Origin: Microbispora rosea subsp. aerata
GTDB taxonomy: Bacteria; Actinomycetota; Actinomycetes; Streptosporangiales; Streptosporangiaceae
Direction: 5' to 3'
DNA: 64,000 bases
Assembly: GCF_014647835.1 (NCBI RefSeq)
Contig: NZ_BMPY01000032.1
Coordinates: forward strand, 1 to 64,000
Shown here: one piece after another, positions 1 to 8,444 of the stretch
Numbering within the stretch: position 1 is the stretch's first letter
How the letters are laid out: each line of letters opens with the position of its first letter
Notes under the pieces: generated by a model
Databases searched by the model: none
Told to the model about the DNA's origin: nothing
The model's input: only the letters and a program-made list of their open reading frames with translations
Made by a program: the position numbers and the translations under genes

Positions 1-304
1 GGCCCTTCTGCCCGGCCGCCAGGTTGCGCCGGTAGAACGCGTTGGACTCCTCCGCCGTGGAGAACCCGGCGTACTGCCGGATCGTCCACGGCCGCGTCAC
101 GTACATCGTCGGGTACGGCCCGCGCAGGAAGGGCGCGATGCCCGGGTACGTCGCCGGGGACGGGCCGTCCTCCAGGTCGTCGGCCGTGTAGAACGGCTTG
201 ACCGCGATGCCCTCGGGGGTCTCCCACACCCCGTCGCCGGCGTGGACGTCCGCCGCCGCGCTCGCGCTCGATTCCAGGCTGATATCCGAGAAATCCGGAA
301 TCAT
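1..304 (-). CDS. mutB: Methylmalonyl-CoA mutase large subunit, N-terminal part (cut by window edge)
   Basis: This is the first ~101 codons of the catalytic large subunit, which interconverts (R)-methylmalonyl-CoA and succinyl-CoA with adenosylcobalamin in propionate and branched-chain carbon use. The reading frame starts [11 protein letters not shown] and runs into the family's TIM-barrel entry: [16 protein letters not shown], then [18 protein letters not shown] and [12 protein letters not shown]. The ATG (304-302) overlaps the mutA stop in an ATGA arrangement, so the two subunits are translationally coupled and made in equal amounts. The frame is open to position 1; the rest, including the C-terminal cobalamin-binding domain, lies outside the window. 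Identification is firm; the length is unknown. Confidence 0.93.
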   Translation of the reverse strand, partial: MIPDFSDISLESSASAAADVHAGDGVWETPEGIAVKPFYTADDLEDGPSPATYPGIAPFLRGPYPTMYVTRPWTIRQYAGFSTAEESNAFYRRNLAAGQKG

Positions 305-2091
305 CGCTTCACTCCCAGGTCGTCGAACGTCGTGCGCAGCACCCCGAGCGCGTCGCATCCGGCGTGCAGGGTGGCGTCCACCCCCTCATAATCTCCCTTT
401 CCGGCCAGCCAGACCTTGCGCGCCCCGGCCTCCCGCAGCGCCGCGGCGACCGCCGCCGCGTGCTCGCCGTACAGCCGGTCGCTGGAGCACAGGCAGGCCA
501 CGCGGGTGCCGCAGTCGCGGAAGGCCGCGGCGATCGCGGCCGGGTCGGTGCCCGGGCCGCTGGTCACCGTCGCGATGCCGCCCGCCGCGAACAGGTTGGC
601 GGCGAACGTCGCCCGCGCGGTGTGCGCGGCGACCGGCCCGATCGTGGCGAGGAACACCGTCGGCCGGGCCGGCTGGGCGTCGGCGAGGTCGCGCAGCGCC
701 TCGAACTCCTCGGCGTAGCGCATCACCGGCAGCCCGCCGCCGGGATTGGCGGCGAGCCCGGGGCCCGGCCGCCGGGACACCGGTCTTTCCTTCAGGTCGG
801 GAAACTCGCTGACTCCCGTGACGGGATCGCGCCGATGGGCGATGTTGCCGGCGCGCCTGGCCCTGGTCGCCGCCAGCCGCTCGGGGACCAGCCGCTCCAG
901 CGCGGCGGCGATGCCGCCGGCCCGCTCGATCTCCTGGAACCACTCCCAGGCCCGGGCGGCGAGGTCGTCGGTGAGCCGCTCGACGTACCACGAGCCGCCG
1001 GCCGGGTCGGCGACCCGGGCGACGTGGGCCTCCTCCACGAGCAGCGACTGGGTGTTGCGCGCGATGCGCCGGGCGAACGCGTCGGGCAGCCCGAGGCACG
1101 CGTCGAACGGCTGGACGGTCACCGCGTCCGCTCCGCCCACCCCGGCGGCGAAGCAGGCGAGGGTCGTGCGGAGCATGTTCACCCACGGGTCGCGGGCGGT
1201 CATCATCGCCGAGGAGGTGACCGCGTGCTGGAGCTGGGCCCCCGCCCCGCCGATCACCTCGGCGACCCGCGCCCACATCCGGCGGGCGGCCCGCAGCTTG
1301 GCGATGGTGAGGAACTGGTCGGCGGTCGCGGCGTACCGGAACTCGAGCTGCCCCAGGGCCTGCTCGACCGGCAGGCCCGCGTCGGTCAGCGCCCGCAGGT
1401 AGGCGACACCGGTCGCGATGGAGCAGCCGAGTTCCTCGGCGTCGGCGCCGCCCGCGTCGTGGTACGGCAACGCGTCGACGGTGATCGCCCGCAGGGCGGG
1501 GTGGTCGGCGGCGCACCGGCGGGCGAGCGCCACCGCGACGCCGGTGTCCACCGCCGTGCCGGTGCGGGCGGCCAGCCCGATCGGGTCGGCGCCGAGGTTG
1601 CCCCCGGGCACCGCGACTCCGCCGGCCAGACGCAGGAACGCCTCCGCCGCCTCCGCCGTGCGCGGGCCGGCGTCGAGGACGACCGGGGCGAGGTCGAGCA
1701 GGACGCCGTCCAGCACGGCCGGCAGCGCGGCCGGGTCGATCGCGTTCAGGTCGAGCCACAGGGACGTCACGCCGTTCTCCAGGTCGGCGTGGATCGCCTC
1801 CCGCGTCGCGGCCGGGTCCGGGTCAGCGTGCCGCTGGCGCACGTCCCACGCGCCGGGGGCGCGCACGACGCGGGGCCCGGCCGGCCGGTCGGCCGCGTCG
1901 TACAGCGGGGCGACCGCCACCCCGTCGTAGGTGGTGCTGGTCAGGGCGGCCTCGACCTCGTCCGGCGAGCCGTCCCAGCCGGACTTGCGCAGCACCTCGG
2001 CCGCGAGCGCTCTCCACTGCTCCCGCGTGGCCCGCGCGAATCCCGACGCCGGATCGGCGAGATCGTCCAGTTCAACAGGCGGCACCGTCAT
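301..2091 (-). CDS. mutA: Methylmalonyl-CoA mutase small subunit
   Basis: This 596-residue protein is the non-catalytic partner of MutB in the heterodimeric mutase typical of actinobacteria. The N-terminal half is a TIM-barrel-like region ([46 protein letters not shown]), followed by [34 protein letters not shown] and [15 protein letters not shown]. The C-terminal part (about 450-596) is a degenerate cobalamin-binding flavodoxin-like domain without the usual DxHxxG lower-ligand motif, as expected for the small subunit. It starts with ATG at 2091, divergent from the kinase gene at 2237, so the 145 bp between them should hold the promoter of the mutA-mutB operon. Confidence 0.93.
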   Translation of the reverse strand: MTVPPVELDDLADPASGFARATREQWRALAAEVLRKSGWDGSPDEVEAALTSTTYDGVAVAPLYDAADRPAGPRVVRAPGAWDVRQRHADPDPAATREAIHADLENGVTSLWLDLNAIDPAALPAVLDGVLLDLAPVVLDAGPRTAEAAEAFLRLAGGVAVPGGNLGADPIGLAARTGTAVDTGVAVALARRCAADHPALRAITVDALPYHDAGGADAEELGCSIATGVAYLRALTDAGLPVEQALGQLEFRYAATADQFLTIAKLRAARRMWARVAEVIGGAGAQLQHAVTSSAMMTARDPWVNMLRTTLACFAAGVGGADAVTVQPFDACLGLPDAFARRIARNTQSLLVEEAHVARVADPAGGSWYVERLTDDLAARAWEWFQEIERAGGIAAALERLVPERLAATRARRAGNIAHRRDPVTGVSEFPDLKERPVSRRPGPGLAANPGGGLPVMRYAEEFEALRDLADAQPARPTVFLATIGPVAAHTARATFAANLFAAGGIATVTSGPGTDPAAIAAAFRDCGTRVACLCSSDRLYGEHAAAVAAALREAGARKVWLAGKGDYEGVDATLHAGCDALGVLRTTFDDLGVKR

Positions 2092-2236
2092 GAACCGGAT
2101 GCTAAGGGCACGATGTCACACCGGCCACAGCCGGGTCCCGCCCTGCGGACAACTCGCCCAAGCCGTAAAACATGGGACGTCTTACGCCGATCTTCCTCAG
2201 TATTGTGATCCGGTCATGGACGAAAGAGGCGGGACG

Positions 2237-3991
2237 ATGGGCGCGGACAGGGCGGGGGCGTCGCTGGGCAGCGGCTACGTGTTGCTGGACGAGATCGGCG
2301 CCGGCGCGATGGGCACCGTGTGGCGGGCGCGGCACCGCGACACCGGGGAGACGGTGGCGGTGAAGCTCCTGCACGAGGGCCTCGGGGACGACCAGGACCT
2401 GGTCCTGCGGTTCGTGCAGGAACGCAACGTGATGCGGGCGCTGCGTCACCCCAACATCGTCGCCATCCGCGACTTCGTCGTCGAGGGACGGCGTCTCGCC
2501 CTGGTGATGGACCTCGTCCGGGGACGCAACCTCCGGACCCTCCTGCAGCGGCGCGGCACGCTCCCCGCCGCCGAGGCGGCCGTGCTGCTGGGCCAGGTGG
2601 CCGACGCCGTGGCCGCCGCGCACGCCGAGGGCGTGGTGCACCGGGACATCAAACCGGGGAACATCCTCGTCGAGGACGGCACCGGGCGGGCGCGGCTCAC
2701 CGACTTCGGCGTGGCCCGCATCCTGCACGGGCCCGGCCTCACCCAGACCACCTCGATCATCGGCACGCCCACTTATCTGGCTCCCGAGGTGGCCGAGGGC
2801 GGCACCCCCACCACCGCGGTGGACGTGTACGCCATCGGGCTGATCCTGTACGAGCTGCTCGCCGGGCGTCCCCCGTTCGTCGGCGACCACCCGATGGTGG
2901 TGCTGCGGTGGCACGCGACGGCGACGCCCCGGCGGCTGCCCGGGATGCCGGACGGTCTGTGGCAGATCATCGCGGCCTGCGTCGCCAAGGATCCCGCCGG
3001 GCGCCCGAGCGCGGCGCAGGTGGCGGCGGCGCTGCGGGAGGCGGCGCCGTCGCTCACCGGCCTGCCCGCCCTCCCGGCGATCGCCTGGTCCGACCCGCCG
3101 TCCGCCACCTGTGAACCCGCTCCGGCGACCGGTCCCGTGGCGGCGGCGCGGCCCGCCGATCTTCCGACGGATCCCGGTGCTCTGCCCGGCAACGAGGCGA
3201 CCTCCGCGTCGAAGCTCGACCGGCGGTCGCGGCGGCGCCCGGTCGCCGTCGTCGCGACCGCCGCGGCCCTCGCGCTCACCGCGTCGGCCCTGGCCGTGCT
3301 GTCCCCGTGGCGGTCGGGGGCGAGCGAAGGGACCGGCGGCACGACGGCGCCGCGGGCGGCGGCGCCCGCGACCCTCGGCGCCACACCGTCCGCGCGGCGC
3401 TCCCCGGACGCCCGCGCCTCCCGCGACGTCACGAAGAAGACCCCGCCCTCCCCGTCACCGGCCGCGGAGCCGACGACCCGGCGCGTACGCGAGACGACAC
3501 CGCCCACGGCATCGGCCCGGCCGCGTCCGGTGCGCTCCCCCGCGCGGCGGGCGACCGCCTCACCCCGGCCGAGCCGGACGATGGTCCGGGCGGACGAAGG
3601 CGGCGCGGACGAGGTCACCCGCCCCCGCCCCGCCCCACAGTGGCGGTGCCGGGACTGGATCTCGGCCGGCACCGGCACGGGCACGGAGATGTCGCCCTGC
3701 TTCGCCATGGTGGGCGAGGTCTTCTATCTCATGGGGCGGATCAGGGGGTCGGCTTCGGTGCAGTCGGACATTCACATCCAGCTCTACGACAGCACGGCGG
3801 AGGTGAACGTCTCGCAGCCGTTCATCTGCTCGGGTGTCTCCCCCGCGACCGACGGCGCGATCGTCACCTGCGGCCCGTACACCGCCACGGCTCCGCGCAC
3901 CGGCGGCTATCACGACGTCCGGCAGCGGTGGCGGAGGACGGGCACGGCGACCTTCGGCGGCGGCGCGGAAAGCCCCGGCGTCGTCTGGTAA
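2237..3991 (+). CDS. Membrane-anchored Ser/Thr protein kinase
   Basis: A 584-residue PknB-type kinase. The catalytic domain covers about residues 14-270: glycine loop GAGAMGTV (21-28), ATP lysine K43 in VAVK, catalytic loop HRDIKPGN with D137, and DFG at 156-158. A Pro/Ala/Thr-rich linker, one transmembrane helix (about 334-356, in PVAVVATAAALALTASALAV) and another low-complexity stretch lead to an extracytoplasmic domain of ~110 residues with four cysteines, probably a sensor. ATG 2237 was chosen because an AGAGGCGGG ribosome site lies just upstream; an in-frame ATG at 2216 has none. The gene converges on the amidase gene with a 21-bp gap. The ligand and substrates cannot be told from sequence. 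Confidence 0.9.
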   Translation: MGADRAGASLGSGYVLLDEIGAGAMGTVWRARHRDTGETVAVKLLHEGLGDDQDLVLRFVQERNVMRALRHPNIVAIRDFVVEGRRLALVMDLVRGRNLRTLLQRRGTLPAAEAAVLLGQVADAVAAAHAEGVVHRDIKPGNILVEDGTGRARLTDFGVARILHGPGLTQTTSIIGTPTYLAPEVAEGGTPTTAVDVYAIGLILYELLAGRPPFVGDHPMVVLRWHATATPRRLPGMPDGLWQIIAACVAKDPAGRPSAAQVAAALREAAPSLTGLPALPAIAWSDPPSATCEPAPATGPVAAARPADLPTDPGALPGNEATSASKLDRRSRRRPVAVVATAAALALTASALAVLSPWRSGASEGTGGTTAPRAAAPATLGATPSARRSPDARASRDVTKKTPPSPSPAAEPTTRRVRETTPPTASARPRPVRSPARRATASPRPSRTMVRADEGGADEVTRPRPAPQWRCRDWISAGTGTGTEMSPCFAMVGEVFYLMGRIRGSASVQSDIHIQLYDSTAEVNVSQPFICSGVSPATDGAIVTCGPYTATAPRTGGYHDVRQRWRRTGTATFGGGAESPGVVW

Positions 3992-4012
3992 TCCCGTCTG
4001 GCAGGCCCGGGT

Positions 4013-5857
4013 CTAAGGCTTGGCGGCGAAGGCGGCGTTCCAGGTGACGGGGCCGACGATGCCGTCCACGTCGAGACGCCGGTCCCGCTGGAACTTCCGG
4101 CACACGTCCCTGGACTCCGGGCCGTACGCCCCGTCGACGGCGAGGTCGTACCCGAGCGCCTTCATCCGGGCCTGCCAGGCGCGCACGTCGTCGCCGCGCA
4201 TGACGGGCGGATACTTCAGCAGCCGGCCGGGCCACTTCCGCGTGGGCCGGGGTCCGGGCTTGGGCTCCGGCTGGGGCTGAGCGGCGCCGGGACGCGGCGC
4301 GCCCTTCTTGATCCACGCGTACAGCGGGCCGCCGGGGCAGTCGGTGGAGTAGCCGTCGCGGTGGCCCTTGATCTCCTTGCCCGCGCCGCCCTTGGCGCGC
4401 AGATACTCCACCGCGTCCAAGATCGCGTGCAGGACGCCGTCGGTCGGCTGGACCAGGCCGGCGTTGCCGACGAGACCGAGCACGGCGTAGTGGCCCGAGT
4501 TCAGCCCCGGGCCGTTGGCGGCCGGGAGGTGCCCGGGCCCGCGCCCGACGAAGACCTTCCGGTGCGGGCAGGCCACCATGGTGTTGCCGGTGAAGTAGAC
4601 CGTTCCGTCGCGGCGTGCCAGCCAGCTCTGGTTCTCGGTGCGGGGACACCAGATCTCGCCCCGGTACGGCTCCCGGCGGATGGTGAACGACCCCGTGGCC
4701 GCGGCGCCGCGCGGAGCGAAGCCGTGCCGGCGCTCGATCGTGACGAGCCATCTCTCGCCCGGGCACGTCGCCGTGGGAGGCAGGCGGCGCAGGGACGCCG
4801 CTCGCCCGGACAGCAGCACCGCGAACATGAACGCCTCCGCGGCGGCGCGATCGCCGCGCACGAGCCTGTCGGCGGCGCCGCCCGCGGCGAGGCAGGTCTC
4901 GACGAACAGCGCGAGCTGCGCCCTGGTGAGCGACAGGAGGAACTCGAAGGCCGGCACCCGGCCCGGCGCCGGCCCGAGGAGCGCCTCGCCCGCGCCGGCC
5001 GACAGGTGAAACTCCCCGAGATCGCCGGCCTCACGCCACCGGGGGACGCCGTCGGCGGCGCGACCGGCCGGGGGACCGTCCTCGCGGGGCGGGCCGAAGA
5101 CCTGCCTGAGGGCGGCCGCGACGCGCGCGGCGTTCGCCGCGTTCCGCCCGCTCCGCCGGATGACCACGCGGGACGCCGGTTCCCCCTGACCTCGTTCCCC
5201 GTGGTCTCGGTCCCCGGGGTCTCGGTCCCCGGGGTCTTCCGCGCAGAACCAGGCGACCAGCTCGACGAGGGCGTCGGACCATTTGGCCTCGCCGGGAAGG
5301 TCCGCGCACGGCGCGGCGAGGAGGATGCGATCCCGGTGGCCCAGCGTCTCGGTCGTCGCCCACACGCGTTCACGCGCCGTCACAAAACGCCGTGTACTGC
5401 CTGCGGCGAGCCTGCGATGTCGCTCGACCGGCCATCGGTGATCGGGCGTGGTGAGCGACGAGTGGAGGTCTCCCCGCATTCTGATCATCTCGCGCTCCCG
5501 CGCGGGGAAGACGCACACCTCGAGCACGGGCTGCCACTCGGTCATCCCCGTCTCGTGGTTGAGCGTCAGCGCGATGTCTCCCGCGCGCAGCTCTTTGTAG
5601 GTGCGCCAGCCGCGCCGCGTGAGGATCTCCGTCTCCTCGTCCACGCAGTAGCCGATATCGATCCATCCGTTGCCGTCCATATGGAAGCTCTGGATCGACT
5701 TGACCATGGCCACGCATTTGTCGTGGTCATTCAGGATGTCCGGCGAGACACGGCCCCCCGTGTAGTGAACCTTCACGCCCTTTGTGGCACTCACCCGGGA
5801 ATAAGCGCCTTTCGGGGAGCGGGCGCCCCACTCGGCACGGGACACGATGTCAGCCAC
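4013..5857 (-). CDS. N-acetylmuramoyl-L-alanine amidase (PGRP/amidase_2) with peptidoglycan-binding domain, interrupted by an intein
   Basis: The 614-residue precursor should splice to a 259-residue amidase that cuts the MurNAc-L-Ala bond of peptidoglycan. Extein N (1-70) begins MADIVSRAEWGARSP and carries the first zinc histidine, H31 in KVHYTGG. Extein C resumes with TMVACPHRKVFVGRG and supplies the GHYAVLG strand and the GHRDGYSTDCPG zinc site, then a Pro-rich linker and a PG_binding_1 domain (RGDDVRAWQARMKALGY ... VDGIVGPVTWNAAF). No signal peptide is visible, so the protein resembles a phage-type endolysin or relies on another exit route. GTG 5857 has GGAG five bases upstream; ATG 5911 is an alternative with poor spacing. 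No other phage genes are nearby. A frame open well upstream of 5857 is an antisense artefact. Confidence 0.88.
   Translation of the reverse strand: MADIVSRAEWGARSPKGAYSRVSATKGVKVHYTGGRVSPDILNDHDKCVAMVKSIQSFHMDGNGWIDIGYCVDEETEILTRRGWRTYKELRAGDIALTLNHETGMTEWQPVLEVCVFPAREREMIRMRGDLHSSLTTPDHRWPVERHRRLAAGSTRRFVTARERVWATTETLGHRDRILLAAPCADLPGEAKWSDALVELVAWFCAEDPGDRDPGDRDHGERGQGEPASRVVIRRSGRNAANAARVAAALRQVFGPPREDGPPAGRAADGVPRWREAGDLGEFHLSAGAGEALLGPAPGRVPAFEFLLSLTRAQLALFVETCLAAGGAADRLVRGDRAAAEAFMFAVLLSGRAASLRRLPPTATCPGERWLVTIERRHGFAPRGAAATGSFTIRREPYRGEIWCPRTENQSWLARRDGTVYFTGNTMVACPHRKVFVGRGPGHLPAANGPGLNSGHYAVLGLVGNAGLVQPTDGVLHAILDAVEYLRAKGGAGKEIKGHRDGYSTDCPGGPLYAWIKKGAPRPGAAQPQPEPKPGPRPTRKWPGRLLKYPPVMRGDDVRAWQARMKALGYDLAVDGAYGPESRDVCRKFQRDRRLDVDGIVGPVTWNAAFAAKP
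4583..5647 (-). mobile_element. Intein (355 residues) with decayed homing-endonuclease region
   Basis: The insertion lies between amidase residues Y70 and the later TMVACPH. It has the splicing blocks of a class 1 intein: nucleophile C1 in CVDEETEILT (block A); TPDH, T67-H70 (block B, TxxH); a C-terminal block GEIWCPRTENQSWLARRDG; and VYFTGN ending in N355 followed by +1 threonine. The penultimate residue is Gly rather than His, as in a minority of inteins. Between blocks B and F lie two degenerate LAGLIDADG-like helices: LVELVAWFCAED (127-138) and LALFVETCLAAGG (about 245-257), the second lacking its acidic residue. This suggests a self-splicing protein element whose endonuclease is probably inactive. 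The C-terminal signature resembles inteins of actinobacteriophage proteins as I recall them (inference). Confidence 0.88.
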
Positions 5858-6010
5858 GAGAACTCCAAGTGCAGGGGACGTCCAAGCGTATTCACCGGCG
5901 GTCGGCGGCATGGCCCTTTTTGCCGAGAAAAGGCTTGTCGCACCGTTGGAACGCACCCGTCGGCCGTAAATCCGTCGACAACAACCACGCGGCGTCGCGA
6001 CCATGACGGT

Positions 6011-7135
6011 ATGTCCGTTGTCAAGGAGGTCGACTTCTCCACACACCCCACGCCCTCGCAACCGCCCGTGCCGATGCGGATCTGGATCGACGACACCGGC
6101 ACCCCGGCCGACGTGATCGACGCCCTGGCGCTGTCGCCGTTCGCGACGGGCGAGCAGCCCTGGTCGCGTACGGCCAGCCTCACACGGGTGCGCGCCGGCG
6201 CCCCGCTCGCCCCCGAGGGCGGCCGCCTGCTGCGCGTCGCGCAGCACGCCGACGGCTACGAGACCCGGCTCATCGCGGGCGAGGGGTGGACGCTGCGGGT
6301 GGTCCGCAACGCCAACCGGTCGGCGACGCTGACCGCCACGGCCGTCAGCGAGGAGCTGGCCGGTTCGGTCCTCGACCAGGCGACCAGGGACGCGGAGGAG
6401 GAGGCCCCCGAGTCCGACCACGTGCGGATGGGCTTTTGGTGGCGCTCGAGCCACGGCCCGCACCGCTCCGCCAAGCCCATCACGACCTCCTCCTGGCAGG
6501 AGATCAGGCGGAACTACCCCCGGGCCGCCGTCGGCCGCCTGAACGCCCTCATGGCGACCACCGCGGCCGACGTGGCGGGCCGGCTGGTCCTCCTGCACGG
6601 CCCGCCCGGGACCGGCAAGACGACGCTGCTGCGCACGCTCGCCCGCGAGTGGGCGTCCTGGTGCCAGGTCGACTGCGTGCTCGACCCCGAGCTGCTGTTC
6701 AACGACCCCGGCTACCTGATGGACGTCGCCGTCGGCTGGGACGGCCCCGACGAGGACGCCGAGCCGCGCTGGCGGCTGCTGGTCCTGGAGGACTGCGACG
6801 AGCTGATCCGCGCCGAGGCCAAGCAGTCGACGGGCCAGGGCCTGTCGCGCCTGCTCAACCTCACCGACGGGCTGCTCGGCCAGGGCCGGGACGTGCTCGT
6901 GGCGATCACGACCAACGAGGACCTCAGCCGGCTCCACCCCGCGGTCGTACGGCCCGGGCGGTGCCTGGCGCAGATCGAGGTGGGCCGGTTCGACGCCGCG
7001 CAGGCGGCCGAGTGGCTGGGCCTCCCCGAGGGCGCCGGCCCCGGCGGCGCGACGCTGGCCGAGCTGTTCGCCCTGCGGGACGGCCGCCTGGCCGCCGCGC
7101 CCGAGCCGCCCGCCGGCACCGGCCTGTACCTCTGA
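6011..7135 (+). CDS. AAA-family ATPase, DUF5925 domain protein
   Basis: A 374-residue cytoplasmic protein with a uniform actinobacterial N-terminal region (about 1-150, DUF5925 type) followed by a AAA ATPase core. The core has Walker A GPPGTGKTTLL (about residue 199), Walker B LLVLEDCDEL, sensor ITTNEDLSRLHPAVVRPGRC and the arginine-rich end of a AAA module. Its biological role is not known. It is divergent from the amidase gene, with about 150 bp between the starts, and stands alone, with a strong terminator right after it. ATG 6011 is the first plausible start; no clear ribosome site precedes it, so the exact start is uncertain. Confidence 0.82.
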   Translation: MSVVKEVDFSTHPTPSQPPVPMRIWIDDTGTPADVIDALALSPFATGEQPWSRTASLTRVRAGAPLAPEGGRLLRVAQHADGYETRLIAGEGWTLRVVRNANRSATLTATAVSEELAGSVLDQATRDAEEEAPESDHVRMGFWWRSSHGPHRSAKPITTSSWQEIRRNYPRAAVGRLNALMATTAADVAGRLVLLHGPPGTGKTTLLRTLAREWASWCQVDCVLDPELLFNDPGYLMDVAVGWDGPDEDAEPRWRLLVLEDCDELIRAEAKQSTGQGLSRLLNLTDGLLGQGRDVLVAITTNEDLSRLHPAVVRPGRCLAQIEVGRFDAAQAAEWLGLPEGAGPGGATLAELFALRDGRLAAAPEPPAGTGLYL

Positions 7136-7140
7136 CCCGC

Positions 7141-7162
7141 TCCCCGGCCCGAGGGCCGGGGA
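7141..7162 (+). terminator. Rho-independent-like hairpin after the DUF5925 gene
   Basis: A perfect 10-bp inverted repeat, TCCCCGGCCC / GGGCCGGGGA with a two-base loop, begins six bases after the stop codon. No U-tract follows, which is usual in very GC-rich actinomycetes. Confidence 0.7.
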
Positions 7163-7261
7163 CGCCGCGGGCGAGTCCGGTGACGGCGCCGGCGCGCCCC
7201 GGGGTCCGCGCCGCGCCGGTGCGAAGCAGGCCCGCCGATGGCGTACCGTCCGATGTGTCGG

Positions 7262-7279
7262 ATACGTAAACCATCCGAT
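7262..7279 (+). promoter_or_regulatory. 18-bp shared motif upstream of the peptidase operon
   Basis: ATACGTAAACCATCCGAT occurs here and, on the other strand, as an exact 18/18 match at 15228-15245 upstream of the peptide importer operon. In both cases it reads in the direction of the operon it precedes and ends roughly 35-70 bp before the likely start codon. It is much more AT-rich than its surroundings. It is a candidate operator or promoter element for joint control, possibly by the LuxR-type protein encoded at 15289. A TCCGATGTG direct repeat (7249 and 7274) flanks it here only. Confidence 0.55.
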
Positions 7280-7313
7280 GTGCCAGGTCGGGGCGGTAAC
7301 AACAATCGGCGAG

Positions 7314-8444
7314 GTGGTCACCCTGCTGTCGGCCGGTCCGAGCCCCCAGGTGAGCCCCGTCGTCCTCCACCGGTGGTCCGTCGGGGCGCAGGAGACGGGG
7401 ACGGCGAGATATCTGGACCCGTTCGCACCCGGCGGCGAGCGGGAATGGCCCTACACGCGCTGGACGTCCCCGGAGCGGGAGATCGGCTTCCCGGCCACGG
7501 AGATGGTGCCGTCGTGGACTGCCGCCGCGCCGCCCGGCGCCTGGCTGGAGATCGAGATCCAGGCGCGGACCGTCGCCGGCGCCCTGACCAAGTGGTACGT
7601 CATGGGCCGCTGGGCCGAGACCGACGCGGACATCCACCGCACGTCGCTGCCCGGGCAGGGGGACGCCGACGGGGACGTCGCGGTCGACACCTTCGTCGCC
7701 GCCCGCCCCGTCACCTCCTACCGTGTGCGCGTCACCCTGTACGGCCGCGGCGCCGAGGTGCGCTCCCTCACCGTGATGGCCTCGGCCGTACGGCCGGGCG
7801 GCGAGGGCGGGACGGGCGGCGGCCCGCGGCCCGAGCCGGTGGAGCTGGACGTGCCGCGCCGGTCCCAGAAGGTCCACACCGGGCACTACCCGCAGTGGGA
7901 CGGCGGCGGGGAGTCCTGGTGCAGTCCCGCGTCGTTCACGATGGTGCTGGACTACTGGGGGCGCGGGCCCGCCCCGGCCGAGCTCGCCTGGGTCGCCCCC
8001 GGCGACCCGTGCCCGGCGGTCGACCACGCGGCCCGCGACATGTACGACCACAGCTACCAGGGCACCGGCAACTGGCCCTTCGGCGTGGCGTACGCCGGGC
8101 GGTACGGCCTGGAGGGCTTCGTCACGCGGCTGCGCTCGCTGGCCGAGCTGGAGCGGTTCATCGCCGCCGGCATCCCGGTGATCACCTCGCAGGCGTTCCG
8201 CGAGCATGAACTGCCGGGTGCCGGATACTCCACCGCCGGGCACCTCATGGTCGTGACGGGGTTCACGGCGGAGGGCGACGTGATCGCGAACGACCCGGCC
8301 GCGCCGGACGACGACGGCGTGCGGCGGGTGTACCCGCGCGCGGCGTTCGAGAACGTCTGGCTGCGCGCCACGAGCAGCGGGGGGATCGCGCACATCGTGT
8401 ACCCCTCAGACATTCCGCTTCCAGACTCCGGGGGGAACTGGTGA
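7314..8444 (+). CDS. C39-family (papain-like) cysteine peptidase
   Basis: A ~376-residue protein with an N-terminal beta-rich domain (about 1-170) and a C-terminal peptidase_C39-like domain. The catalytic Cys is in ESWCSPASFTMVLDYWG, the His in GHLMVVTGF and the Asp in ANDPAAPDDDG. No signal peptide is visible. It is the first gene of an operon with the S9 and M20 peptidases; its TGA overlaps the next GTG start (GTGA). The GTG at 7314 is preferred because the earlier in-frame ATG at 7278 lies inside the shared 18-bp regulatory motif; neither start has a clear ribosome site. The operon looks designed for stepwise breakdown of peptides, but the substrate is unknown. Confidence 0.8.
   Translation: MVTLLSAGPSPQVSPVVLHRWSVGAQETGTARYLDPFAPGGEREWPYTRWTSPEREIGFPATEMVPSWTAAAPPGAWLEIEIQARTVAGALTKWYVMGRWAETDADIHRTSLPGQGDADGDVAVDTFVAARPVTSYRVRVTLYGRGAEVRSLTVMASAVRPGGEGGTGGGPRPEPVELDVPRRSQKVHTGHYPQWDGGGESWCSPASFTMVLDYWGRGPAPAELAWVAPGDPCPAVDHAARDMYDHSYQGTGNWPFGVAYAGRYGLEGFVTRLRSLAELERFIAAGIPVITSQAFREHELPGAGYSTAGHLMVVTGFTAEGDVIANDPAAPDDDGVRRVYPRAAFENVWLRATSSGGIAHIVYPSDIPLPDSGGNW

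Noticed and set aside
4013-7135. Prophage remnant around the amidase gene
   Set aside because: No holin, tail, integrase or other phage gene is adjacent; flanking genes are ordinary chromosomal ones.
5858-7321. Open frame extending the amidase gene far upstream on the minus strand
   Set aside because: It is antisense to the AAA ATPase gene, has biased composition and no family resemblance; the amidase fold begins at 5857 with a good ribosome site.
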